NCBI GenBank assembly: GCA_017519145.1
Contig: JAFWTA010000060.1
Coordinates: 1-48,117, forward strand
DNA from: Ruminococcus sp.
GTDB lineage: Bacteria; Bacillota; Clostridia; Oscillospirales; Ruminococcaceae
Length of the DNA stretch: 48,117 nucleotides
Direction: 5' to 3'
Positions 25,964-33,186 of this stretch are shown one piece after another; the first letter of the stretch is position 1; every line of letters begins with the position of its first letter. Both the position numbers and the translations under genes were made by a program. A model generated the notes under the pieces. It was not told the DNA's origin and made no database searches. It worked only from the letters and a program-made list of their open reading frames with translations.

Positions 25964-27285
25964 CTGCTGCACCTCTGTCTGATATATTCCGTGAGGGCGC
26001 GTTTTTCATTGGTAAGGCGCTCCTCCATAACAAGCTGTAATATTTCTTCAAGGATCGTTCCTATCTCCTCGCCCTCGATCCCGAGAGCCATGAGGTCTGT
26101 GCCTTTTACGGCAAGTCCCTTTATACTGCGGCATTCGTTGTTTGCTATCATTTCCCGTGCCATTTCCATATAGCTGTCAAAAACGTGGTTCTCGTCTGCT
26201 ACAAACGGATTTTTCGCGGAGTTGTCGCATTTTTTCAGTTCCATGAGCCTGAAGAAAAGCTTGTCGCCCATTACGGACAGCATCTTCTTTACGTCCGTCC
26301 TGTTTTTCAGCTTCTTGCTGTGATAGGCGATGAGCTTAACTGTGTCGGCGATAGTGCGTTTGTCATAACGGAGCCGCTTCATTATTTTCTCGGTCATTTC
26401 CGCTCCCACGCGGTCGTGCTGCTTGAAATGTCCCCTGCCTGTCTCGTCAAGCTTCATGCAGGGGGGCTTGCCGATATCGTGGAAAAACAGCGTCCTGCGC
26501 AGAAGCAGGTCATCCTGCGGAGCCGCAGCCATGGCGCGTATCATGTGCTCCCAGACGTTGTACTTATGATAGGGTGAACGCTGGTCCAGACCGATACAGG
26601 GCTTGAACTCGGGTATCACGGAGATGATGACGTTGCTGTACTCCATAAGCACCTCAACCGCATTCCTGCCGCAGATAGTCTTGTCAAGCTCCTCTCTTAT
26701 GCGCTCACGGGAGATATCGCTGAGCTGTGAGTTCATATCGTAGATGGCTCTTGCTGTCCTTATGTCTATCCTGAAGCCCAGCTGAGAGGAAAAGCGTATG
26801 GCGCGAATTATGCGGAGAGCGTCCTCCGCAAACCTCTGCTCGGGAGCGCCTACACAGCGGATGAGCTTTCTTTCGATATCCTCCCTGCCGCCGAAGGGGT
26901 CAACGATATTTCCGTGCCTGTCCATAGCTATGGCGTTCACGGTGAAATCGCGGCGCGCAAGATCCTCGGCTATATCCGAGGTGAACTCCACGCTGTCGGG
27001 ACGGCGGTGGTCTGTATACTCACCGTCTATCCTGTATGTGGTTATCTCATAGGGCACATCGCCGCAGATAACGGTGACGGTGCCGTGCTTTATACCTGTG
27101 GGTATGACTCTGTATCCGCTGAAAACTTCCATTATCTGCTCGGGAAGGGCATTGGTAGTGATATCGGTGTCGTGTATATCCCTGCCCATTATACGGTCGC
27201 GGACACAGCCGCCTACCATATAGGCTTCAAAGCCGCTTTTTTCAAGCTCCTCCAGCACCCTGTCGGTATTTTTATCGAGCTCCAA
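25960..27285 (-). CDS. cca: CCA-adding tRNA nucleotidyltransferase
   Basis: This enzyme adds or repairs the 3' CCA of tRNA. The 441-residue protein has the class II nucleotidyltransferase head GGCVRDRIMGRDIHDTDI (about 22-39, catalytic Asp pair) and RRDFTVNAIAMD, then a C-terminal HD domain with FFHDIGKP (about 267). Translation begins at TTG (27283-27285), set by AAGGAGG 8 bases upstream; no ATG fits as well. It lies 33 bases after the zinc-ribbon membrane gene and overlaps pflA by four bases. Confidence 0.93.
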   Translation of the reverse strand: MELDKNTDRVLEELEKSGFEAYMVGGCVRDRIMGRDIHDTDITTNALPEQIMEVFSGYRVIPTGIKHGTVTVICGDVPYEITTYRIDGEYTDHRRPDSVEFTSDIAEDLARRDFTVNAIAMDRHGNIVDPFGGREDIERKLIRCVGAPEQRFAEDALRIIRAIRFSSQLGFRIDIRTARAIYDMNSQLSDISRERIREELDKTICGRNAVEVLMEYSNVIISVIPEFKPCIGLDQRSPYHKYNVWEHMIRAMAAAPQDDLLLRRTLFFHDIGKPPCMKLDETGRGHFKQHDRVGAEMTEKIMKRLRYDKRTIADTVKLIAYHSKKLKNRTDVKKMLSVMGDKLFFRLMELKKCDNSAKNPFVADENHVFDSYMEMAREMIANNECRSIKGLAVKGTDLMALGIEGEEIGTILEEILQLVMEERLTNEKRALTEYIRQRCSR

Positions 27286-27318
27286 TAAAGCTTCCTCCTT
27301 TACAGGTCAAATAATGGT

Positions 27319-28029
27319 TTACTTCTTGCTTAAAAGACTGCGCTTCTTGACGTTCACAAGGGCTGCTCCGAAAAGCAGGTACATCTTTGTCTGATCCGCC
27401 CATTCGGATATGCCGCCTGCAAACTTATAGTCATCCATAGGATCCATCAGGCATATATTCAGCAGTATCCTTGCGAATACAGGCACAAATGCGGCTACGA
27501 TGAGCCATCTGCTCTGATTTATGTTGTAGTCGCGCCGCGTGAGCCTGAACATGAATATGAGCAGCAGAACTACAAGCACTGCGGAAAAAAAGTCCATCGC
27601 CACTGTGCCGAAGAAATATCCGTCCTTCTGCGGAAAAGCGTAGATATTATCGCGGGTGTTCGCCAGAAACTGTACTCCCTCCGCCGCCATGCCCGTTACG
27701 GGAAGTATGCCGAGATAGGGCGAGCGGTCGAACAGCACTATCAGCACCGTGAATATGGCAAATGCCGTCGGCAGCAGCAGGTACCTGAATATGAAATCGG
27801 GGATGTATATGGGGTGCCGTGCGTTTTCCAGCTCAACAGAAAAGTCCCTGATACCGCTTGTCAGCAGCAGAGCTGCAAATACTGCCGACGCAGCAACTAC
27901 TGCTGCATATACTGCCATGCCCATCTTTCTGCGGTTTTTCTTATCAAGCTCAGCTATTTCCCTGCATACGGGGCAGCTGAGCTCTCCCTCGGGTATTTCG
28001 CTGCCGCATTTAGGGCATATTCTTCTCAT
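27319..28029 (-). CDS. Zinc-ribbon membrane protein of unknown function
   Basis: This 236-residue protein starts with a zinc ribbon CPKCGSEIPEGELSCPVC (residues 5-22) in the cytoplasm. About five membrane helices follow (near 38-57, 80-102, 108-122, 142-162 and 174-196). No catalytic motif is visible. Its ATG overlaps the stop of the upstream beta-CASP nuclease (ATGA), so translation is coupled, and cca follows 33 bases later. The operon suggests a link to RNA metabolism, but this is weak and the family is not recognised. Confidence 0.7.
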   Translation of the reverse strand: MRRICPKCGSEIPEGELSCPVCREIAELDKKNRRKMGMAVYAAVVAASAVFAALLLTSGIRDFSVELENARHPIYIPDFIFRYLLLPTAFAIFTVLIVLFDRSPYLGILPVTGMAAEGVQFLANTRDNIYAFPQKDGYFFGTVAMDFFSAVLVVLLLIFMFRLTRRDYNINQSRWLIVAAFVPVFARILLNICLMDPMDDYKFAGGISEWADQTKMYLLFGAALVNVKKRSLLSKK

Positions 28030-29621
28030 AATTTCCAGTCATCACACAGTTTATGGATAGCCTCGGTAAGCTGACGCATATCTGCATTGGTCCTTCCGTC
28101 AGAGTCCTTGATGAGTGCGGAGAGGCGCTCCGAAGCCGCCAGAAGGTCGCTGTAGGCGACGCTGTAATTGGCAGTGTTTTTCTTCTTGAGTATCGGTATG
28201 GGCTCGGCATCTATGGTTATGACGTTCTCGGCGATGTCGAACTCGGCTCCGCTGTAAGGAACATAGACCTCTGCTCCCAGCTCGTCACGGAGCCTCTGTG
28301 CAAAGCTCTCGGAGGAGCTTGCCTCGCCGTGGTTTACGAAAAAGCGCTTTACGCCCGAAACTGCCTTTGCCCATGCAAGCAGTCCGTTGACGTCTGCGTG
28401 TCCGCTGATACCCGGGAGCTGTGTGATACGGGCAGCTACCTTTACGGTCTCGCCGAAGAGCTTTACCCTCTTGGCACCGTCTATCAGCGCTCTTCCCAGA
28501 GTGTTGCCCGCCTGATATCCTACGAAAAGTATGGTGTTCTGCTTCTTCCAGAGGTTGTGCTTGAGGTGATGCTTGATACGTCCTGCCTCGCACATTCCGC
28601 TTGCTGAGATTATTACCTTGGGACGGTCATCACTGTTGATGGCAACGGAGTCGTTGCTGGTGACCGTGCGGATAAGTCCCTCAAAGGCTATGGGATTTAT
28701 TCCCTTGCGGACAAAGGAAAGAGCTTCCTCATCGTAGCAGCTCTCGCGGTTGCTGATGAATATATCCGTCGCCTCATTGGCAAGGGGACTGTCCACATAT
28801 ACGGGGAAGCCGTCGTGGCCCTTTACAAGTCCCTCGGACTTGATATGCCTTATGAAATAGAGCATTTCCTGCGTTCTGCCCACGGCAAACGAGGGGATTA
28901 TAACGCTGCCGCCGCGGTCAAAGGTCTCCTGAAGCACCTTCGCAAGAGAGGATGTATAGTCGGTGGGGCGGTCGTGTACGCGGTTTCCGTAGGTGGACTC
29001 TATCATAACGTAGTCCGCAGCCTCGACGAACTGAGGGTCGCGGATAAGGGGCTGCTCGGTGTTGCCGATGTCGCCCGAGAATGCAATGGTCTTGGTGACG
29101 CCGTCCTCTGTGAGGGTGAGGAGTATGCTTGATGAGCCGAGAAGATGTCCTGCATCACGGAACAGCACCTTTATGCCCTCAGCTATCTCCACCTCGGTAT
29201 CATATTTATGAGGGATGAAAAGCTCGATGGCTCCGATCGCATCGTCCATGGTGTAGAGGGGCTGGTAAGGCTCCTCGCCTCGTCTGGCAGCCTTTCTGCT
29301 GCGCCATTCTGCTTCAAACTCCTGTATGTGGGCACTGTCGCGGAGCATTACGCTGCACAGGTTCGATGTAGCCTCGGTGGCGTGTATCTCCCCCTTGAAT
29401 CCGCCTGCATAGAGGAGAGGAAGAAGTCCCGAATGGTCGATGTGTGCGTGGGTAAGGAGCACAAAGTCGATATTGGCAGGCGCAACAGGCACCTGTACAT
29501 TCTCATATATGTCCTCTCCCTGCTGCATACCGAAGTCGATGAGGAACTTCTTGCCGCAGGCTTCTATATATGTGCAGCTGCCCGTGACCTCATGGGTAGC
29601 GCCGATAAAAGTCATTTTCAT
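28026..29621 (-). CDS. Beta-CASP metallo-beta-lactamase-fold RNase
   Basis: This is a 531-residue zinc-dependent hydrolase of the MBL-fold/beta-CASP type, related to RNA-processing nucleases of the CPSF73/YSH1 group. Metal motif II is THAHIDHSG (about 56-64), further histidines follow (DAGHLLGSS, SGHADVNGLLAW near 407), and the beta-CASP insert carries SASGMCEAGRIKHHLKH (about 335). RNase activity is inferred from family. It is first in an operon with the zinc-ribbon protein, cca and pflA. The start uses ACAGGAGG upstream. A family A repeat lies directly 5' of it and may carry or displace the promoter. Confidence 0.9.
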   Translation of the reverse strand: MKMTFIGATHEVTGSCTYIEACGKKFLIDFGMQQGEDIYENVQVPVAPANIDFVLLTHAHIDHSGLLPLLYAGGFKGEIHATEATSNLCSVMLRDSAHIQEFEAEWRSRKAARRGEEPYQPLYTMDDAIGAIELFIPHKYDTEVEIAEGIKVLFRDAGHLLGSSSILLTLTEDGVTKTIAFSGDIGNTEQPLIRDPQFVEAADYVMIESTYGNRVHDRPTDYTSSLAKVLQETFDRGGSVIIPSFAVGRTQEMLYFIRHIKSEGLVKGHDGFPVYVDSPLANEATDIFISNRESCYDEEALSFVRKGINPIAFEGLIRTVTSNDSVAINSDDRPKVIISASGMCEAGRIKHHLKHNLWKKQNTILFVGYQAGNTLGRALIDGAKRVKLFGETVKVAARITQLPGISGHADVNGLLAWAKAVSGVKRFFVNHGEASSSESFAQRLRDELGAEVYVPYSGAEFDIAENVITIDAEPIPILKKKNTANYSVAYSDLLAASERLSALIKDSDGRTNADMRQLTEAIHKLCDDWKL

Positions 29622-29643
29622 AGAAAAACCTCCTGTGATAGAG

Positions 29644-29826
29644 CATAATTTAGGGTAGCAAAATTATGATTTAAGTTTAGAGTTGAGAGTTTAGAGTTTA
29701 GAGTTGAAAGTTGTGGAGTCGCCTGCGGCGACAATATTTAAATACTGTGAGCGAAGCGAACACATTAACTCTCAACTTTCAACTTTCAACTATCAACTTA
29801 GCGCATACGCGCTAAATTATGATTTA
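29644..29826. repeat. MITE-like hairpin repeat, family A, copy 2
   Basis: This is an inverted near-copy of 11483-11655: AATTATGATTT, tandem TTTAGAGTTGAGAG arms, the GTCGCCTGCGGCGAC hairpin, GTGAGCGAAGCGAAC and the end motif GCGCATACGCGC. The two copies match along essentially their whole length. No transposase gene is nearby. Confidence 0.85.
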
Positions 29827-30138
29827 CTATATTATAACATAAAATCAGATCAATAGCAAGATGCGCGGTGTAAAACCTGATATTGACAATAGCTATGCCG
29901 CGGAAACATGGGCGGCGGCTCGCCGCTTACAACACATAATCGAATTAACAGCAAGGGTCGCGGTGTGAAAGCTGATGTTAACAATGGCTCGCCGCTGTCC
30001 GCAAATAATGTGCAGGACAGACACGATTTAACGATAAACGATAAATTTTTATCGTATAAACTGTACAAAGGCTGCCGCTCCAAAGACTGCCGTTTATATG
30101 CAAACATACAATAATTAACGATAAACATTAAAAATACA

Positions 30139-30167
30139 TTGACAAACATTAATACCCGTGGTATGAT
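30139..30167 (+). promoter_or_regulatory. Sigma-A promoter of the DUF2975 cluster
   Basis: TTGACA (30139-30144), a 17-base spacer and TATGAT (30162-30167) lie 62 bases upstream of the first gene. It is the only good promoter seen for the six genes that follow. Confidence 0.8.
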
Positions 30168-30229
30168 ATAGTCACAGAAGGGGGGACGCCTCCGAAAGGA
30201 ACTACACTGTTCAAAAAGGAGTAATTATT

Positions 30230-30721
30230 ATGAATAACGAAAAAATGATCTCAAAACTCAAAGTCATCAGCAGAATATCAGTAGTCGGCGTCATCGCCTA
30301 TATCGCTCTTATGGCTTACCGCTACCTGCCCGATGCGATAAGCGGCTTCATGGACGGCTGGAACTCATACGACGAAAGCGCGGCTGCCGCTGACGAAATG
30401 CCCGTGTGGAAGATTCTCACTGCTGTTCCCTGCGGTATCGCCTTTGCAGCAACTCTGATAATCATTATCGCTGCGGGACTTCAGCTGCTTTTCAGGCTCA
30501 GCAAGGGCAATTCACCTTTCAACGAAAGGGTAAGCAAGTCCATCAAAAATCTGGGAGTCAGCTGTATCGTGTTCGAGATAGTAAGAACGTTCCTCATGTT
30601 CGTCACCCTCGACACCGTACACATCGGTATGCTGTGGCTGGCAGGACTGGTGTTATGTGCATTCTCGCTGATATTCCGCTACGGAACTATATTACAGCAG
30701 GAGTCCGATGAGACACTGTAA
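30230..30721 (+). CDS. DUF2975-type membrane protein, paralogue 1
   Basis: This 163-residue protein has four predicted membrane helices (near 15-35, 60-86, 108-124 and 128-146). The family signature, a cytoplasmic SKGNSPFNERVSKSIKNLG segment, sits between helices two and three, and the C-terminus reads FRYGTILQQESDETL. It is about as similar to the third gene of the array as recent paralogues are (both start MNNEKM). DUF2975 proteins have no settled biochemical function. ATG follows AAAGGAGTAATTATT. First of five consecutive paralogues ending in the same six residues. Confidence 0.85.
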   Translation: MNNEKMISKLKVISRISVVGVIAYIALMAYRYLPDAISGFMDGWNSYDESAAAADEMPVWKILTAVPCGIAFAATLIIIIAAGLQLLFRLSKGNSPFNERVSKSIKNLGVSCIVFEIVRTFLMFVTLDTVHIGMLWLAGLVLCAFSLIFRYGTILQQESDETL

Positions 30722-30731
30722 GGAGGGCGCT

Positions 30732-31199
30732 ATGGATAAGGAGAAGCTTACAAAAAAGATAAAAAAGCTCAGCAGGTTTACTTTCTATGCAATGTTTTTT
30801 TACTGCATACTTAACTGCTGCGACATCTGGCCCGACAACGTAAAACGACACAATGTGGATATGGACATCAACGATATGCCCCTATGGAAAGGCATACTTT
30901 CCATTGCCGCCATATTCTTCCTCGTGGTCGGCGTGGTGGGCGCGTTCATCTCCGCCATGAAGATCATGTCATATCTCAGCAAGGGGAGGACGCCCTTTAC
31001 CAAAAAGACTGCAAACCGCGTCCGCGATCTGGGAATTTACTTCATCGTTATGGAGATAGCCTGCAATGCTCTGGTCTTTATAGGCTCGGGAAAAATCGAG
31101 CCGGAGCTGTTCTGGCTGGCGGGACTGGTGCTTTATGCGTTTTCCGTAGTTTTCCGCTATGGTGCAAAGCTACAGAAAGAGTCAGATGAGACATTATAA
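30732..31199 (+). CDS. DUF2975-type membrane protein, paralogue 2
   Basis: This 155-residue protein has about four helices and the segment LSKGRTPFTKKTANRVRDLG, and ends FRYGAKLQKESDETL. It is clearly related to its neighbours but diverged in the first half, including a Cys pair YCILNCCDIW that the others lack. The start at 30732 was chosen because AGGAGG overlaps the stop of the previous gene (TAAGGAGG) and sits 5 bases before it. Function unknown; co-transcription with the array is inferred from spacing of 10 bases. Confidence 0.85.
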   Translation: MDKEKLTKKIKKLSRFTFYAMFFYCILNCCDIWPDNVKRHNVDMDINDMPLWKGILSIAAIFFLVVGVVGAFISAMKIMSYLSKGRTPFTKKTANRVRDLGIYFIVMEIACNALVFIGSGKIEPELFWLAGLVLYAFSVVFRYGAKLQKESDETL

Positions 31200-31209
31200 G
31201 GAGAATACT

Positions 31210-31701
31210 ATGAATAACGAAAAAATGCTTTCAAAACTCAGGATACTCAGTAGAATTTCAGTAGTCAGCGTTATCGCATATATCGTACTTGCGGCATATA
31301 ATTTCTTTCCCGAAGCTAAGCGGGACTTTTTAAGCGGCATGAACGCCTATGAAAGCGGCGAGGAGGTAATGAAAGATCCTTCTCTTTGGAAAGTACTTAC
31401 TGCTTTTCCCTGCGATATCGCACTTGTGACATCGCTGGTGATAATCATCGTTGCAGGTCTGCAACTGCTTTTCGGAATGAGCAAGGGCAGCTCCCCGTTC
31501 AATGAAAAGGTAAGCAGGGCTATAAAAAATCTCGGAGTAAGCTGCATTGTATTCGAGCTGCTCAGAACATACTTATTCTTTATTATAGAGGAAACTGTTA
31601 ATATTGGTGTGCTCTGGCTTGCAGGCATAGTTCTCTACGCATTTTCGCTGGTTTTCCGCTATGGAACATTTTTACAGAAAGAATCCGACGAAACATTATA
31701 A
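31210..31701 (+). CDS. DUF2975-type membrane protein, paralogue 3
   Basis: This 163-residue protein is the closest paralogue of the first gene. Shared blocks include MNNEKM.SKL, SRISVV, AGLQLLF, SKG.SPFNE and KNLGVSCIVFE. It has four helices and ends FRYGTFLQKESDETL. The central extracellular loop (about 35-60) differs, suggesting diversification there. The start at 31210 is set by AAGGAG, which again overlaps the upstream stop codon. Function unknown. Confidence 0.85.
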   Translation: MNNEKMLSKLRILSRISVVSVIAYIVLAAYNFFPEAKRDFLSGMNAYESGEEVMKDPSLWKVLTAFPCDIALVTSLVIIIVAGLQLLFGMSKGSSPFNEKVSRAIKNLGVSCIVFELLRTYLFFIIEETVNIGVLWLAGIVLYAFSLVFRYGTFLQKESDETL

Positions 31702-31713
31702 GGAGGCTTAACA

Positions 31714-32175
31714 ATGAGCAAATCAAACGCAGAAGCAAAAATAAAAGAGAGCAGTCTCGCCATAATGGTTATATCTTTGATCGACGCTGCCCTGACAGCC
31801 TGTGCAGGCTTTTATCAGCTTTTATCAGATACAGAAAGAATATCCGACGACTTTGCCAAAAAGATGATGCTAAAGACAGCTTTATCAAACATCATATGCT
31901 CCGTCATACTTATTATAGCAGCTGTCATTTTCTACAGGATAGCCAAAAGCGCCAGACCTTTTACTAAGGGCAATATCACCGCTATCCGCATAATAGCACT
32001 GCTGTTCCTAATAAATGCAGTCCTGCCGTCGATAATCGTTGGAATGTATCTTGGCTTTGCCAAAATAAGTATTATCGGCCCAGGCTCGATATTCAACGCA
32101 GCACTGTGTTTCTTCTTCGGTGAGATACTGCGCTACGGAAACCTGCTCCAGACCGAGTCCGACGAGACATTATAA
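31714..32175 (+). CDS. DUF2975-type membrane protein, paralogue 4
   Basis: This 153-residue membrane protein is the most diverged of the set but keeps the plan: four helices, a shortened SARPFTKGNITAIRI segment between helices two and three, and the tail LRYGNLLQTESDETL. The N-terminus is polar (MSKSNAEAKIKESS). AAGGAGG overlaps the previous stop and lies 7 bases before ATG. Function unknown. Confidence 0.83.
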   Translation: MSKSNAEAKIKESSLAIMVISLIDAALTACAGFYQLLSDTERISDDFAKKMMLKTALSNIICSVILIIAAVIFYRIAKSARPFTKGNITAIRIIALLFLINAVLPSIIVGMYLGFAKISIIGPGSIFNAALCFFFGEILRYGNLLQTESDETL

Positions 32176-32188
32176 GGAGGGATTATAA

Positions 32189-32860
32189 ATGGAGAAGACA
32201 ATAGTATCAAACAAGGACAAGAACGTACAGAAAGTCAATACACTGGGCAAGGTCAGCAGGATAATGCTGAATATAGCTCTCACCGCACTCATCATCGGCA
32301 TGGTGACCTGCATAGTGATGTCAATATATTTCTGTACACTGCCTAAGGACGCAGTGGCTCTCAAGGGCGATTTCAAAGGCAGCGTGACCGTCAGCCATGA
32401 GCTGCCCGAAAAGTTCATCGTAATAAATGAGGAAGACGTGGAAGTCGGCAAGGAAGGCAGACAGCTGAAATACTCCGTTACCGAGAACAGGGACGAGGAC
32501 AACAACAAGGTCTATGACATAAGCTTCCTGCTGGACAAGCTGACGGGAACCGAGCTGAAGCTGGTGGCAGCAGGCGCAATGGCGCTGATAGCTTTATCCC
32601 TGCTGATACTCAGTATCATCGTCATATTCGGCAAGAAACTTGCAAAGGCACTGGAAACCTGCGACTCGCCCTTTGAGGACAATGTGCTGAAAAAGATGAA
32701 GTCATTCGGTTTTTCGCTTATCCCATGGGCACTATACAAGCTTATAGTGGGAAATCTTGGCGGTATCACAACAGTCATCTTCGTGCTCATAGTTCTGCTG
32801 TTCATCAGCGTATTCAACTACGGCGCAAAGCTCCAGCGCGAGTCCGACGAGACACTGTGA
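32189..32860 (+). CDS. DUF2975-type membrane protein with extra extracytoplasmic domain, paralogue 5
   Basis: This 223-residue protein is longer than the others because about 75 polar residues (about 52-125, including KGSVTVSHELPEKF) are inserted between helices one and two, on the predicted outer side. The rest follows the family: CDSPFEDNVLKKMKSFG, two more helices and the tail FNYGAKLQRESDETL. The insertion might be a ligand or partner-binding domain; this is inference. AAGGAGG again overlaps the upstream stop. The XRE regulator gene follows 9 bases later. Confidence 0.83.
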   Translation: MEKTIVSNKDKNVQKVNTLGKVSRIMLNIALTALIIGMVTCIVMSIYFCTLPKDAVALKGDFKGSVTVSHELPEKFIVINEEDVEVGKEGRQLKYSVTENRDEDNNKVYDISFLLDKLTGTELKLVAAGAMALIALSLLILSIIVIFGKKLAKALETCDSPFEDNVLKKMKSFGFSLIPWALYKLIVGNLGGITTVIFVLIVLLFISVFNYGAKLQRESDETL

Positions 32861-32869
32861 GGTGGGAAT

Positions 32870-33085
32870 ATGTCGATAATCCTCAGACTTGACCGCGTTA
32901 TGGCGGACAGAAAAATGAGCCTTAACGAGCTCAGCGACCGCGTTGGCGTCAGCAACGTGAACCTCTCCAAGCTGAAAACGGGAAAGGTAAGCGCTATACG
33001 CTTCTCCACCCTCAATGCCATCTGCAAGGTGCTTCAGTGCCAGCCCGGAGATATCCTTGAATTCATTGATGACGACAAGGAGTAA
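32870..33085 (+). CDS. YozG-like XRE-family transcriptional regulator
   Basis: This is a 71-residue Cro/CI-type helix-turn-helix protein. The DNA-binding fold covers residues about 6-62 (MSLNELSDRVGVSNVNLSKL with the recognition helix near VSNVNLSKLKTG), and it ends CQPGDILEFIDDDKE. This matches the small YozG-like group that is commonly paired with a DUF2975 gene, for example next to yoaS in Bacillus subtilis. It probably controls the array it ends. AGGTGG overlaps the preceding TGA stop. No dimerisation or sensor domain is present, so signal input, if any, must come from a partner. Confidence 0.9.
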   Translation: MSIILRLDRVMADRKMSLNELSDRVGVSNVNLSKLKTGKVSAIRFSTLNAICKVLQCQPGDILEFIDDDKE

Positions 33086-33134
33086 GGCAGCTGCTCCGAA
33101 GCCGTTAGCTTTTAGCTGTTAGCCAAATAAATAC

Positions 33135-33176
33135 AAAGCCCCTGAGTGTCCGCAAACTCTCAGGGGCTTTCTTATA
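33135..33176. terminator. Bidirectional terminator between the DUF2975 cluster and serA
   Basis: AAAGCCCCTGAG and CTCAGGGGCTTT form a 12-bp stem around a 12-base loop, with T-rich DNA to the right and A-rich to the left. It can end both the plus-strand array and the minus-strand serC-serA transcript. Confidence 0.88.
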
Positions 33177-33186
33177 TCATTATATA

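Larger units (their letters stand above)
29622..30229. other. Intergenic region with repeat A2 and DUF2975 promoter
   Basis: These 608 bases separate divergent operons. They hold the family A repeat (29644-29826), an imperfect direct repeat of about 50 bases at 29848 and 29943 (CGCGGTGTAAAA and CGCGGTGTGAAA, offset 95), an AT-rich stretch and the promoter at 30139-30167. A 68-codon ORF on the plus strand at 29908-30114 is considered chance. Confidence 0.65.

Noticed and set aside
29908-30114. 68-codon plus-strand ORF in the DUF2975 upstream region
   Set aside because: It lies across the imperfect direct repeat, has no Shine-Dalgarno, and its composition is unlike a real protein.
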